NCBI GenBank assembly: GCA_965208685.1
Contig: CBDBPL010000007.1
Span: forward strand, 558,001 to 622,000
From: JAJEFO01 sp965208685
GTDB lineage: Bacteria; Pseudomonadota; Alphaproteobacteria; Rhodobacterales; Rhodobacteraceae
DNA length: 64,000 nt
Reading direction: 5' to 3'
Below, in pieces: positions 25,428 to 36,710 of the stretch; position 1 is the first letter of the stretch, and the number at the start of each line of letters is the position of its first letter. Below the pieces are notes generated by a model. It searched no databases. It saw nothing but the letters and a program-made list of their open reading frames with translations, and was not told the origin of the DNA. The translations under genes were made by a program, and so were the position numbers.

Positions 25428-26930
25428 ATGCAGACCCAGGCAAGATCCAGAAGCTTGGCTGCGCTCGGGCTGGCGGCAAGGAATGCTGTTGAAGCCCAGG
25501 TTACCGGCCTTGCCGCCGACAGTCGGGAAGTGCGCGAGGGTTTCCTTTTCGCGGCGCTTCCAGGAACCAGGGAGCATGGCGCCAGTCACGTCGGGCAGGC
25601 AATGCAGAACAAGGCGGGCGCGGTCCTGACCGACCGCGATGGTGCCTCGATTGCAGGGAATGTGCTGGCATCCGTAGACGTGCCGCTCGTGGTCGTTGAG
25701 GAGCCGCGCGAGGCCTTGGCCCTTGCCGCGGCGCTCTGGTTCGAGCTGCAGCCGGAAGTTCAGGTTGCGATTACCGGGACGAACGGCAAGACCAGCGTTG
25801 CGAGCTTTACCCGGCAACTCTGGAGCGAGATGGGTGCCGAGGCAGTGAATGTCGGGACCACCGGAGTCGAAGGAGCCTATACCGCTCCGCTTGCGCACAC
25901 GACGCCGGACCCGATTGAGTTGCACGGTGCACTGGCACGGATCGCCAGGGAGGGCGTTACCCACGTCGCGATGGAAGCCTCCAGCCATGGTCTCGCGCAG
26001 CGAAGGGTGGACGGCGTGCGTCTCAGGGCGGCGGCCTTCACCAATCTCGGCCGGGATCATCTGGACTATCACGCCGATCTTGATGAGTACTTCGCGGCGA
26101 AGGCAAGGCTGTTCTCGCAGGTGCTGCCTGAGGATGGAACGGCTGTCGTCAATATCGACGATCCTTGGGGCGTGCGCATGGTTGACGTGGCGGAAACGCA
26201 TGGTCAGGACCTGTTGACGGTCGGGCGCAGCAGCAAGGCGGCGCTGCAGATCGTCGGACAGAGATTCGATGCAACGGGCCAGGAACTTCGCTTTGAATGG
26301 GCCGGGCGCATCCACCAGGCGCGGCTGGGTCTCATCGGCGGCTTCCAGGCCGAAAACGCGTTGCTGGCGGCCTGCCTTTGCATATCAACCGGTGCGGACC
26401 CGGAAGAGACGTTTGATTCAATGCATGCGCTGCAGCCCGTGCGGGGGCGAATGCAGTTTGCGGCAAGGCGAGAGAATGGTGCGACGGTCTTTGTCGACTT
26501 TGCTCACTCATCCGAGGCACTGGTCACGGCCCTGCGTGCCCTGCGGCCCCACGTGCTTGGGCGGTTGATCGTCGTGTTTGGTGCGGGAGGTGATCGGGAC
26601 AGGGGCAAGCGTCCGTTGATGGGACGCGCTGCGGCGGATCATGCGGATGTCGTGTTCGTCACCGACGACAATCCGCGAAGCGAGGATCCTGACTTGATAA
26701 GGGCCGAAATTCTTGCGGGTGCGCGAGATCGTTCCTCCGACGTTGCAGAAGTTGGCGACCGTGCGGAGGCGATCCTGCGCGCGGTCGACGCGCTTGGCGC
26801 AGGCGACACGCTCCTGGTCGCGGGCAAGGGCCACGAAACCGGACAGGTCGTGGGTGACGCGATCCTGCCATTCGATGATGTGGAGCAGGTGAGCATGGCC
26901 GTGGCCGTTCTCGACGGCAAGGGCCTGTGA
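25428..26930 (+). CDS. murE: UDP-MurNAc-tripeptide synthetase (meso-diaminopimelate ligase)
   Basis: 500 residues. Adds the third amino acid to UDP-MurNAc-L-Ala-D-Glu. The ATP loop GTNGKTS lies near 115-121 and the Mur ligase centre follows (THVAMEASSHGLAQRRVDGV). The motif DDNPRSEDP is the signature of enzymes that use meso-diaminopimelate, so the wall has the standard Gram-negative peptide. I chose the ATG at 25428 over a GTG two codons earlier because AGGGG then has better spacing. Ends in a 4-bp overlap with murF. Confidence 0.96.
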   Translation: MQTQARSRSLAALGLAARNAVEAQVTGLAADSREVREGFLFAALPGTREHGASHVGQAMQNKAGAVLTDRDGASIAGNVLASVDVPLVVVEEPREALALAAALWFELQPEVQVAITGTNGKTSVASFTRQLWSEMGAEAVNVGTTGVEGAYTAPLAHTTPDPIELHGALARIAREGVTHVAMEASSHGLAQRRVDGVRLRAAAFTNLGRDHLDYHADLDEYFAAKARLFSQVLPEDGTAVVNIDDPWGVRMVDVAETHGQDLLTVGRSSKAALQIVGQRFDATGQELRFEWAGRIHQARLGLIGGFQAENALLAACLCISTGADPEETFDSMHALQPVRGRMQFAARRENGATVFVDFAHSSEALVTALRALRPHVLGRLIVVFGAGGDRDRGKRPLMGRAAADHADVVFVTDDNPRSEDPDLIRAEILAGARDRSSDVAEVGDRAEAILRAVDALGAGDTLLVAGKGHETGQVVGDAILPFDDVEQVSMAVAVLDGKGL

Positions 26931-28377
26931 GCGCACTTTGGACCTCCAGGACGGCCCGGGCAGCGGTGGGAGGATCGTCGAGCGGCCCCGCATGGGAGGC
27001 GTCAGGAGTTTCGATCGACACCAGGACACTCGAACCGGGAGACTTGTTTGTCGCATTGCGCGACAAGCGTGACGGTCATGACTTTGTCGCTGATGCCTTC
27101 CGCAACGGCGCGGCCGCAGCACTGGTCTCGCGGGTCCCGGATGGACTTTCCCGAAAGGCGCCACTCCTGGTGTGCGAAGACGTGCAGGCAGGACTGGGCC
27201 GGCTTGCGGAAGCCTCGCGCTCGCGAACCCGGGCGAAGGTGATTGCAGTGACCGGATCCGCGGGCAAGACGTCGACAAAGGAAATGCTTCGGCATGTCTT
27301 GCGGCGACAAGGAAGAACTCACGCCTCGGAGGCGAGCTACAACAACCACTGGGGTGTCCCGCTGACCCTGGCGCGCATGCCGTCTGATTCCGAATTCGCC
27401 GTGATCGAAATCGGGATGAACCATCCCGGCGAAATCGCGCCGCTTGCGCGGATGGCGCGCCCGAACATCGCGATAGTGACGACGGTTGCTGCGGCGCACC
27501 TGGAGGCGTTTTCCAACGTTGAGGAGATCGCCATCGAGAAGGGCTCGATCTTTCAAGGTCTCGAGCCGGACGGCGTTGCACTTTTCAACGCGGATGTGGA
27601 GACGGCGCCGATCCTGGAAGCGGAGGCAAGGCTCCACGCGGCACGCCAAGTCGGTTTCGGCGAGCGCGCGCAGGCCGTGCTTCGTGCCGAACGCGTGACG
27701 CTGACCGCCGAAGCAAGCGTGGTCGAGGGCAGGCTTGCGGACGGTTCGTTCCTAATGAAGATCCGTGCGCCCGGCCGGCACCTTGCCATGAACGCGATGT
27801 CAGCGATTGGAGCGGCGAGCCTTGCAGGAGCGGATCTGGACATTGCCGTTTGCGACATCGGAAGCTGGAATGTGCCGAAGGGTCGCGGCCGGCGCGAGAC
27901 GATCCTCCTGGATCCGGTCGACAACCTTGGAATCGAATTGATCGACGACGCGTACAATGCAAATCCCGCATCGATGGCAGCGGCCCTAGAGGTGCTGGCG
28001 GGCACGGAATCTCCGGCTGCAACCGGCCGCACCGCCGGTGTGCGCAGGGTTGCCATACTGGGCGACATGCTCGAGCTCGGGTCCTGCGAGGCTCTGCTTC
28101 ATGCCGATCTGGCGAAACTTCCCGCGATGGAAAGGATTGATCGCGTCATTTGCGTGGGGCAGAGAGTACGCGCGCTTCACGACGCCCTGCCCGGCGCGCG
28201 ACGGAGATCGTGGTTCGAGACGGCAGAGGAACTTGCGGGAACGGTGCACAAGCATCTTGCCGCCGGCGACGTGGTGCTGGTCAAGGGCTCGAAGGGCTCA
28301 AGGGTGAGTCTCGTGGTCGAGGCGATACGTGCGCTGAGCAAGGCGCACGTGGGGGACGGACAGAAGGAATTGAATTG

Positions 28378-28378
<1 letters not shown>
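26927..28378 (+). CDS. murF: UDP-MurNAc-tripeptide-D-Ala-D-Ala ligase
   Basis: 483 residues with a GTG start overlapping the murE stop. ATP loop TGSAGKTST near residue 110; NNHWGVPLTLARMP, VIEIGMNHPGEIAPLARMAR and DDAYNANPASMAAALEVL are standard MurF motifs. It adds D-Ala-D-Ala to complete the pentapeptide precursor in the cytosol. It overlaps mraY by an ATGA. Confidence 0.97.
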
Positions 28379-29460
<1,082 letters not shown>

Positions 29461-29743
29461 GCAGTGGTGTCCCGCAGTCATCGCGCCACGTCCATTCCTG
29501 CAGGGAAGTCCTTGCCCGTCCGGTCGGTGATGCCAGGAACGCTGCGGACACACGCCCCATGCGACCTTTTCCTGGAGAAGGCCGCTTTCCTTGCCGCAGT
29601 GCACGCGATAGCCGTTTCGGCGCGAGGGACTTGGACATGGAGCATCTGATGCACCGCCGACGCGCATTCGTGCCAATGTCTGCGAAGGGCTCTTCCGCAC
29701 GGAATGGGAAGTCTTTGTTCCCGGGACAAGAGGAGATTCAGGG

Positions 29744-31144
29744 GTGATTCCTGTCAAGGGGGTCTCGGGCGCTCGAATCGCCGTGCTTGGTCTCGGCCGG
29801 AGCGGGCTTTCCGCCATGCGCGCGCTCAGGGCGGGCGGTGCGGACGTTCTCTGTTGGGACGACAGCAAAGATGCGAGGGCCATTGCCGAAGCCGAAGGCG
29901 CCATGCTTCATGACTTCTCCGTTCCCGGGGCATGGAATGGGGTTGTGGAGCTCGTGCTGAGCCCCGGCATTCCTCACCTTTACCCTCACCCAAACGCTCA
30001 TGTTGCAGCCGCCATGGCCGCTGGAATTCCGATCGACAACGACGTCGGCCTGTTTTTTCGTTCGCTCGCCATTCCAGGCCGGGGCGGAAGTCGCAAGTTT
30101 CCCAGAGTCGTGGCGGTGACCGGATCGAACGGGAAGTCCACGACCGTTGCCCTGATTCACCATTGCCTCGTCGCGTCGGGCCGCGAGAGTCAACTTGCGG
30201 GCAATATCGGCCGCGGCGTCCTGGACATCGATTCGCCAGGGAAAGACGGCACGATTGTACTCGAGTTGTCGTCCTACCAAATCGAAGTTGCACGCAGTCT
30301 GGCACCTGACGTCGCCGTCTTCACCAATTTTGGCCCTGATCACCTAGACCGTCATGGCGGACTGGGTGGGTATTTTGCGGCAAAGCAGCGCTTGTTCCTG
30401 CAGGGAAAGCCGCGTGTTGCCGTGATCGGTATCGACGAAGTCGAGGGAAAGTTCCTCGAGAATCGGCTGGTCGGAGGCTCGTCCGAGAACCGGATCATTC
30501 GTGTAACGGCCGATTCCACGTCGGCCAGCGAAGGATGGTCGATCACGGCAAAGGACGGAATCCTTACCGAACTGCATGACGGTCAGTCCGCCGCGTCCTT
30601 GGATCTTGGGGAGATGCAGGGCCTTCCCGGGGTGCACAATCACCAGAACGCATGCGCGGCATTCGCGGTTCTGCGGGCGCTTGAGGTTTCGTCGGCGGCC
30701 ATCGGGGAAGGGATGCTGAGTTTCGAAGGGCTGCCGCATCGCGGACAGGTGGTTGCCCGGTGGAACGGGGTGACGTTCGTCAACGATTCAAAGGCGACCA
30801 ACGTGGATGCTGCGGCGAGATCGCTCGCCGTGTTTCCACGTGTCCGCTGGATCGTGGGTGGCCAGTTGAAGGAAGGAGGGATTTCGGCGCTGCAATCGAG
30901 CCTCGAAACAGTTGTGAAGGCATATGCGATCGGGGGGCAGGCGACGGAGGTCGCGCGGGACCTCGAGGGGGTCGAGCTCGAAGTCTGCTCTACAATGGCC
31001 GCGGCGGTTCGGTGCGCCGCGAAGGATGCGCAGCCTGGAGACACGGTTCTCCTGGCGCCGGCCGCGGCAAGTTTCGACTCTTATGGAAGTTTCGAGGAGC
31101 GCGGTGATGACTTCATTGCGGAAGTGAGGAAGGTGGTCGACTGA
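29744..31144 (+). CDS. murD: UDP-MurNAc-L-alanine:D-glutamate ligase
   Basis: 466 residues from a GTG with AGGAG nine bases ahead. N-terminal Rossmann domain (IAVLGLGRSGLSAMRALRAG), ATP loop VTGSNGKSTT near residue 126, and the C-terminal domain with PHRGQVVARWNGVTFVNDSK and RWIVGGQLKEGGI. It adds D-Glu to UDP-MurNAc-L-Ala. A 283-bp gap with no supported gene separates it from mraY, and its own ribosome site suggests separate control. No ftsW, murG or murC follows. Confidence 0.96.
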   Translation: MIPVKGVSGARIAVLGLGRSGLSAMRALRAGGADVLCWDDSKDARAIAEAEGAMLHDFSVPGAWNGVVELVLSPGIPHLYPHPNAHVAAAMAAGIPIDNDVGLFFRSLAIPGRGGSRKFPRVVAVTGSNGKSTTVALIHHCLVASGRESQLAGNIGRGVLDIDSPGKDGTIVLELSSYQIEVARSLAPDVAVFTNFGPDHLDRHGGLGGYFAAKQRLFLQGKPRVAVIGIDEVEGKFLENRLVGGSSENRIIRVTADSTSASEGWSITAKDGILTELHDGQSAASLDLGEMQGLPGVHNHQNACAAFAVLRALEVSSAAIGEGMLSFEGLPHRGQVVARWNGVTFVNDSKATNVDAAARSLAVFPRVRWIVGGQLKEGGISALQSSLETVVKAYAIGGQATEVARDLEGVELEVCSTMAAAVRCAAKDAQPGDTVLLAPAAASFDSYGSFEERGDDFIAEVRKVVD

Positions 31145-31216
31145 ATCGCGATCATCGAATCGGCCGCCCCATTTGCCGAAAATGAGCTTGCCTGCCTGCC
31201 AGAGATGCGCTGAGCC

Positions 31217-31870
31217 TCAGAGAATCGACTGTCCGGTCTTAGCCCAGTCGTCCAGAAACGCGCTCAGACCCTTGTCCGTCAGCGGGTGCTCGGCCATTTT
31301 CTTGATCACGCCCGGAGGGGCCGTGGCCACGTCGGCACCAATCCGCGCCGCCTCGGTCATGTGGTTGACCGAGCGAATCGAGGCCGCAAGGATCTGCGTT
31401 TCGAAGCCGTAGTTGTCGTAGATGTCGCGAATGTCCGAGATGAGGTCCATCCCGTCGACGTTGATGTCGTCCAGACGTCCGATGAAGGGAGAGATGAAGG
31501 TCGCGCCGGCCTTTGCCGCGAGCAGTGCCTGGTTCGCCGAGAAGCACAGCGTCACGTTGACCATGTGCCCTTCGCCAGACAGGCGTTTGCAGGCTCTCAG
31601 CCCGTTCCAGGTCAGCGGGACCTTGATGGCGATGTTCTCGCCCAGCATCGCCACCTCGTGACCCTCCTCGACCATGGTCTCGAAATCCGTCGCCACGGTT
31701 TCGGCGCTGACCGGGCCGTCGACCATTTCGGCGATTTCCGCGATGACTTCCTTGATGTCGCGGCCTGACTTGTGGATCAACGACGGGTTGGTGGTTACTC
31801 CGTCAACCATGCCAAGCTCGTTCAATTCATGGATGGCATCGGTGTCGGCGGTATCGACGAAGAACTTCAT
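31217..31870 (-). CDS. tal: transaldolase-like fructose-6-phosphate aldolase (TalC/Fsa type)
   Basis: 217 residues, the short form of transaldolase. It starts MKFFVDTADTDAIHELNELG; the Schiff-base lysine is in NIAIKVPLTWNG, and SANQALLAAKAGATFISPFI, RSVNHMTEAARIGADVATAP are standard. Short members catalyse either transaldol transfer in the pentose phosphate path or fructose-6-phosphate cleavage; sequence alone does not separate them. It is convergent with murD and divergent from priA, a pairing seen in related genomes. Confidence 0.92.
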   Translation of the reverse strand: MKFFVDTADTDAIHELNELGMVDGVTTNPSLIHKSGRDIKEVIAEIAEMVDGPVSAETVATDFETMVEEGHEVAMLGENIAIKVPLTWNGLRACKRLSGEGHMVNVTLCFSANQALLAAKAGATFISPFIGRLDDINVDGMDLISDIRDIYDNYGFETQILAASIRSVNHMTEAARIGADVATAPPGVIKKMAEHPLTDKGLSAFLDDWAKTGQSIL

Positions 31871-31973
31871 GGGCGGACCCCTCTGGCGGACAATTCCGGT
31901 TTCGTGGCACTCATATACGACACGCCCTTCGGGCTGAACCCCAATTTGTTCGACGCAGAGGCAGTCTCAAGCG

Positions 31974-34163
31974 ATGCGACAATTCATGGACGGCGAACTG
32001 ATTTCGGTCCTCACGACGCAGCCGCTCGGCGGAGCGCTGGACTACAGGGCTCCGCCAAGCGGCTGCCTTGATGGCTCCTATGTCGAGGTGCCTCTGGGGC
32101 CGCGCAAGGTTCTTGGCGTGGTCTGGGGACCGGGCGAAGGAAAGGTGGATGCGTCCAGGCTGCGCAGGGTCATTCGGGTCTTCGACGTTGAGCCGATGCG
32201 TGCGGAGATGAAGACGTTCCTGGATCGTGCCGCCGAATACACGCTGACGCCGATGCCGGCGATGTTGCGCCTTGCAACGCGATCGCCGGGTCTTGGCGAC
32301 CCGCCGTCGATGCGCCGCATCTATCGTCGCGGAAGGCGGGAATCGCCCAACCGGTGGACGGACGCACGACGAAGGGTCGTTGCGGCGCTCGATGAGTTCG
32401 GAGGCCTTGCGTTCACGCTTGGCGAGTTGACGGAAACGGCGGGCGTCTCGACCAGCGTCGTCAAGGGACTTGTTGCACAGGGAGTCTTGGCCGAAGAGGA
32501 AAGCCCGCGCGACCAGCCCTTTCCGGCGCTAAACCCGCGCGGGGCCGAAGTTGCGTTGACGAGTGAGCAGACCGAAGCCGCGGAGGCGCTGGTTGCCGGA
32601 GTCAGGTCCGGGCGGTTCGGCGCCACACTCCTGAAGGGAGTGACCGGATCGGGAAAGACGGAAGTCTACCTGGAAGCAGTTGCGGCGTGCCTGAAGGCCG
32701 GTCGGCAGGCGCTTGTCCTGCTCCCTGAAATCGCCCTCACCGAGGGCTTCCTGGATCGCGTCGAGGCGCGATTTGGCGCTCGCCCAGCCGAATGGCATTC
32801 CGGGGTTACCACGACCGAGCGGCGGCGTGCCTGGACGATGGTGGCAAAGGGTGGCGCGGAACTTGTTGTCGGCGCGCGGTCTGCGCTCTTCCTGCCATTT
32901 CGCGATCTCGGCCTGATCGTCGTGGATGAAGAGCACGACATTTCCTACAAGCAGGAAGAAGGCGTCATCTACAACGCTCGAGACATGGCCGTTCTGCGCG
33001 GGTCGATCGCGAATGCGCAGGCAGTCCTGTCTTCGGCCACACCCTCCCTCGAAACCTGGGTGAACGCGGAATCGGGCAAGTATGCGCGCCTTGCCCTGAC
33101 GGCTCGGTTCGGTGCAGCGGTCATGCCGCAGATGCGGGCGATAGACCTGCGCGAGGCGAACCTGCCGGCCAATCGCTGGATTTCCGACACCCTTGCCCGT
33201 GCCATGAAGGAGAGAATCGAGGCCGGAGAGCAGGCGCTCCTGTTCCTGAACCGCCGCGGCTACGCACCAGTGACGATCTGCCGGGCGTGCGGAAACCAGA
33301 TCGACTGCGATCAGTGTGACGCCTGGCTGGTGGAGCACCGTTTCCGAAGGATCCTGATGTGCCATCAATGCGGCGCGACGAGGCCCGTGCCAGATGCCTG
33401 TCCGTCCTGCAAGGTCAAGGGCAGGATGGCACCTGTCGGTCCCGGAGTCGAGCGTCTGGCCGAAGAGGTGCTGGGGCTCTTCCCTGACGCTCGGCTCGCC
33501 GTGCTGTCTTCCGACCTCTTTGGTTCCGCCAAGGACCTGAAGGCATGCATCAAGGAGATTTCAGAGGGCGGCGCGGACGTGATTGTCGGGACGCAGATCG
33601 TGGCAAAGGGGCACAACTTTCCCCTCCTCACGCTTGTGGGCGTGATCGATGCGGACTTGGGCCTTCAGGGATCGGACCTGCGGGCGGCCGAACGGACGTT
33701 CCAGTTGATACGGCAGGTGTCCGGACGCGCAGGGCGTGCGGAAAGGCCGGGATTGGCGCTGGTTCAGACATGTCAGCCCGACCATCCCGTGATGGGCGCC
33801 ATCCTGTCGGGGGATGAAGAGGAGTTCTGGCGTGCGGAGGCCGCCGCGCGCCGCGGTGCAGGCGTGCCCCCGTTCGGTCGTCTCGCGGGCATCATCCTCT
33901 CTTCGCGGGACGCCAAGGCCGTCATCAAGGCAGGCAAGGCGCTCGCAGCCCGGGCTGAACCGTTGCGAAGGATCGGGGCCGAGGTCTACGGGCCGGCGGC
34001 CGCACCTGTCGCGCGGATTCGGGGGCGGCATCGCGTGCGGCTCCTGGTCAAGGCGGAGCGTGGCGCACGAATTCAGGGCGCCTTGGCCGAGTGGCTTGCC
34101 CAGGTCAAGCTTCCGGCAAGCCTCAGGTTGTCGGTGGACATTGATCCGCAGCGATTCTTTTGA
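31974..34163 (+). CDS. priA: primosomal protein N', replication-restart helicase
   Basis: 729 residues. Restarts stalled forks by unwinding and loading DnaB. Walker A is GVTGSGKTEVY, Walker B/DEEH is VVDEEHDISYKQEEGVIYNA, and motif VI is RQVSGRAGRAERPG. Zinc-binding cysteine pairs are visible in CRACGNQIDCDQC and CHQCGATRPVPDACPSC. The N-terminal DNA-binding domain starts VLTTQPLGGALDYRAPPSGC. An ATG at 31986 is an alternative start four codons in. Confidence 0.95.
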   Translation: MRQFMDGELISVLTTQPLGGALDYRAPPSGCLDGSYVEVPLGPRKVLGVVWGPGEGKVDASRLRRVIRVFDVEPMRAEMKTFLDRAAEYTLTPMPAMLRLATRSPGLGDPPSMRRIYRRGRRESPNRWTDARRRVVAALDEFGGLAFTLGELTETAGVSTSVVKGLVAQGVLAEEESPRDQPFPALNPRGAEVALTSEQTEAAEALVAGVRSGRFGATLLKGVTGSGKTEVYLEAVAACLKAGRQALVLLPEIALTEGFLDRVEARFGARPAEWHSGVTTTERRRAWTMVAKGGAELVVGARSALFLPFRDLGLIVVDEEHDISYKQEEGVIYNARDMAVLRGSIANAQAVLSSATPSLETWVNAESGKYARLALTARFGAAVMPQMRAIDLREANLPANRWISDTLARAMKERIEAGEQALLFLNRRGYAPVTICRACGNQIDCDQCDAWLVEHRFRRILMCHQCGATRPVPDACPSCKVKGRMAPVGPGVERLAEEVLGLFPDARLAVLSSDLFGSAKDLKACIKEISEGGADVIVGTQIVAKGHNFPLLTLVGVIDADLGLQGSDLRAAERTFQLIRQVSGRAGRAERPGLALVQTCQPDHPVMGAILSGDEEEFWRAEAAARRGAGVPPFGRLAGIILSSRDAKAVIKAGKALAARAEPLRRIGAEVYGPAAAPVARIRGRHRVRLLVKAERGARIQGALAEWLAQVKLPASLRLSVDIDPQRFF

Positions 34164-34260
34164 GCATCTTCTGATTCGCTCCTTGCGCGCGAGGTCGCAA
34201 CTTCGATCCGGAGCAAGGCCTTGCCTTTCAATTGCCTGCCGTTGGGCGTAGGGCGGTGCG

Positions 34261-35472
34261 ATGGTGAGCGTCGATCTCGAAACTGCGAAGTCCTTGCCGG
34301 TCTGGCGCAGGCCAACCACGCTTCTGCTTCTGATGGCGGCAGCGATGCCCATCGCCTTTGCCACATGGTCGGCGCTCCTGAACAACTTCGTGATCGAACG
34401 CGTGGGCTTCACCGGCGTGGAGATCGGCTGGTTGCATACCGTGCGGGAGATTCCCGGTTTTCTTGCCGTGGGCGTCATCGCGGTCATCCTCTTCATGCGC
34501 GAGCAGGTGCTTGCGCTATTCTCGCTTCTGATGCTGGGGGCGGCGACTGCGGTCACGGCCTGGTTCCCGAGTCTTGGCGGCCTCTTGATGGTCACCGTGA
34601 TTTCGTCGATCGGGTTCCACTACTATGAAACCGTCAACCAGTCCCTCCAGCTGCAATGGCTGCCCAAGGACCGTGCACCGCAAGTGCTCGGGTGGCTGGT
34701 GGCAGTCGGTTCGGCCGCATCGCTCCTGTCGTACGGGGTCGTTGTGGCAACCTGGGACCTCTTGGACCTGACATACAACACGGTCTACATGATTTCGGGC
34801 GGGGTCTGCGTCCTGATTGCCGCCTATTGCTGGATCGCATTTCCGAAATTCGAGGGCGATCCGCAGGAGCGGCGCATGGTGCTGCGCCGCAGGTACTGGC
34901 TGTACTACGCGTTGCAGTTCATGTCCGGATCGCGACGGCAGGTGTTCCTGGTCTTCGCGGCTTTCATGATGGTCGAGCGCTTTGGCCTCAAGGTGCACGA
35001 GGTGACGGCGCTGTTCCTCGTAAACTACATTGCAAACATGCTTGCCGCGCCACTCATGGGCAGGGCGTTGACGCTATGGGGCGAGCGCAACGTGCTGATC
35101 TTCGAGTATCTCGGCTTGACTGCCGTCTTCATGGCTTATGCGGGAATCTACTTCTTTGACTGGGGTGTTGTGCTTGCGGCAACGCTGTATGTGCTGGATC
35201 ACCTGTTCTTTGCACTTGCGTTTGCGCAGAAGACCTACTTCCAGAAGATCGCTGATCCTGGCGACATCGCACCGACTGCCGCCGTGGCCTTCACGATCAA
35301 CCACATTGCGGCGGTTTTTCTGCCGGCACTCCTGGGATATCTTTGGATCGTGTCGCCGGGCATGGTCTTTGTCCTTGCCGCGGCGATGGCCGCGGTCTCG
35401 TTGTGCCTTGCGTTCCTGATCCCGCGGCACCCCGTGAAAGGGTTCGAGACCGCATTGTCAGCCTTTCGATGA
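34261..35472 (+). CDS. MFS-family inner-membrane transporter
   Basis: 403 residues with about twelve hydrophobic helices and a cytosolic loop (FPKFEGDPQERRMVLRRRYW) near the middle that splits the two six-helix halves. No specific signature of a known substrate group is seen; conserved polar residues (GFHYYETVNQSLQLQWLPKD, LDHLFFALAFAQKTYFQKIA) lie inside helices and may line the path. It follows priA by 97 bp on the same strand. It could export a drug or metabolite or import a nutrient. Confidence 0.75.
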   Translation: MVSVDLETAKSLPVWRRPTTLLLLMAAAMPIAFATWSALLNNFVIERVGFTGVEIGWLHTVREIPGFLAVGVIAVILFMREQVLALFSLLMLGAATAVTAWFPSLGGLLMVTVISSIGFHYYETVNQSLQLQWLPKDRAPQVLGWLVAVGSAASLLSYGVVVATWDLLDLTYNTVYMISGGVCVLIAAYCWIAFPKFEGDPQERRMVLRRRYWLYYALQFMSGSRRQVFLVFAAFMMVERFGLKVHEVTALFLVNYIANMLAAPLMGRALTLWGERNVLIFEYLGLTAVFMAYAGIYFFDWGVVLAATLYVLDHLFFALAFAQKTYFQKIADPGDIAPTAAVAFTINHIAAVFLPALLGYLWIVSPGMVFVLAAAMAAVSLCLAFLIPRHPVKGFETALSAFR

Positions 35473-35906
35473 TCCCCTGGGCAGTGTTCGGCATGGCAGG
35501 CAGAATCGTCTCGCTTCCTGCCCGGATGAAGGACCGGGTTGAAACGCCGATCGGCGCTGAGTGCAGCGACACGGCGAGTCTGCGCGGATCTTGACCCGCA
35601 CGATCAGGCCGCTCGGCGAAGGATTCGACCATGAAGGAGCGTCAAGCCGAGGAATTCGAGAGCGGTGCCGGCAACAGGAGTCCGAATGAAGCTTGGCGGC
35701 AGCCAGGCATTGCGTGCAAAGGAGTCTCGTCGATTGAGTTGCCGCGGACTGAGAAGGACGGCTTCCGCCACGACCCGAATTCGAGTTCGTGGCAGCATGA
35801 CAACAGGGATTTCAGCAAACTGAAATAGTGACAGGTGTCGAGATCTTCGTCATGCTTGGAATGGTGGTCGCAACGCCCCATATTGTTGGGCAGAGGAGCC
35901 AAGCCC
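35473..35906. other. gene-free stretch of about 430 bp
   Basis: Only short frames without recognisable features. GAGGAG nine bases before the msrA ATG at 35907 is the one clear signal. Confidence 0.4.
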
Positions 35907-36563
35907 ATGTTTCAGATGTTCAGGAAAAGCCGATCCATGGTGACCGCGGTCGAGGCGCTGCCCGGTCGCGACGCGCCGATTCCAACCGCCGAGCGGCATT
36001 TCGTGCTTGATCGTCCGCTTACGCTTGACGTACCCGATGGCCACGACGCTGCAATGTTCGGCATGGGCTGCTTTTGGGGCGTCGAGCGGAAATTCTGGTC
36101 GCTTGAGGGTGTCTGGCTGACGATGGTGGGTTACGCAGCCGGGCACACCCGGAACCCGACCTATGAGGAAGTGTGCACTGGTCGCACGGGTCACAACGAA
36201 GTGGCAAGGGTGATACACGATCCTGCCGCTGTTTCCTTTGACGACCTGCTTCGGGTTTTCTGGGAGGGGCACGATCCGACGCAGGGGATGAGACAGGGAA
36301 ACGACGTCGGCACACAATATCGTTCAGGAATCTACTGGACGACCGATGCGCAGCGTTCGGCAGCCGAGGCATCCAAGGAGATGTTCGCGCATCGCCTTGC
36401 TGCCGCGGGATTTGGAGACGTCACGACCGAGATTCTGCCAGCCCCGCCCTTCTATTTTGCCGAGGACTACCACCAGCAATACCTTGCAAAGAACCCTCAT
36501 GGGTATTGCGGCGTCGGTGGTACGGGAGTGAGTTGCCCGATCGGCACCGGTGTCGCCGCATAG
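35907..36563 (+). CDS. msrA: peptide-methionine (S)-S-oxide reductase
   Basis: 218 residues. Repairs oxidised methionine. The active site GCFWG has its cysteine at residue 55, followed by VERKFWSLEGVWLTMVGYAA and TYEEVCTGRTGHNEVARVIH, and the recycling cysteines near the end (GYCGVGGTGVSCP). The ATG at 35907 has a good GAGGAG site. The N-terminal 40 residues are longer than the minimal E. coli-like core but usual for this lineage. Confidence 0.95.
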   Translation: MFQMFRKSRSMVTAVEALPGRDAPIPTAERHFVLDRPLTLDVPDGHDAAMFGMGCFWGVERKFWSLEGVWLTMVGYAAGHTRNPTYEEVCTGRTGHNEVARVIHDPAAVSFDDLLRVFWEGHDPTQGMRQGNDVGTQYRSGIYWTTDAQRSAAEASKEMFAHRLAAAGFGDVTTEILPAPPFYFAEDYHQQYLAKNPHGYCGVGGTGVSCPIGTGVAA

Positions 36564-36710
36564 GCATTTTGCCGCCGACCATACGTGCACCGATCGCGCT
36601 GGAACCGGAACCACGGCCTCAATCGCATACTGCAGGACAGGTCGCCGCCATCGGCATCGCCACAGCCGACACCGTTGACGAAGCGTGGCGGCGCGCATAG
36701 CCCCGGGCTC

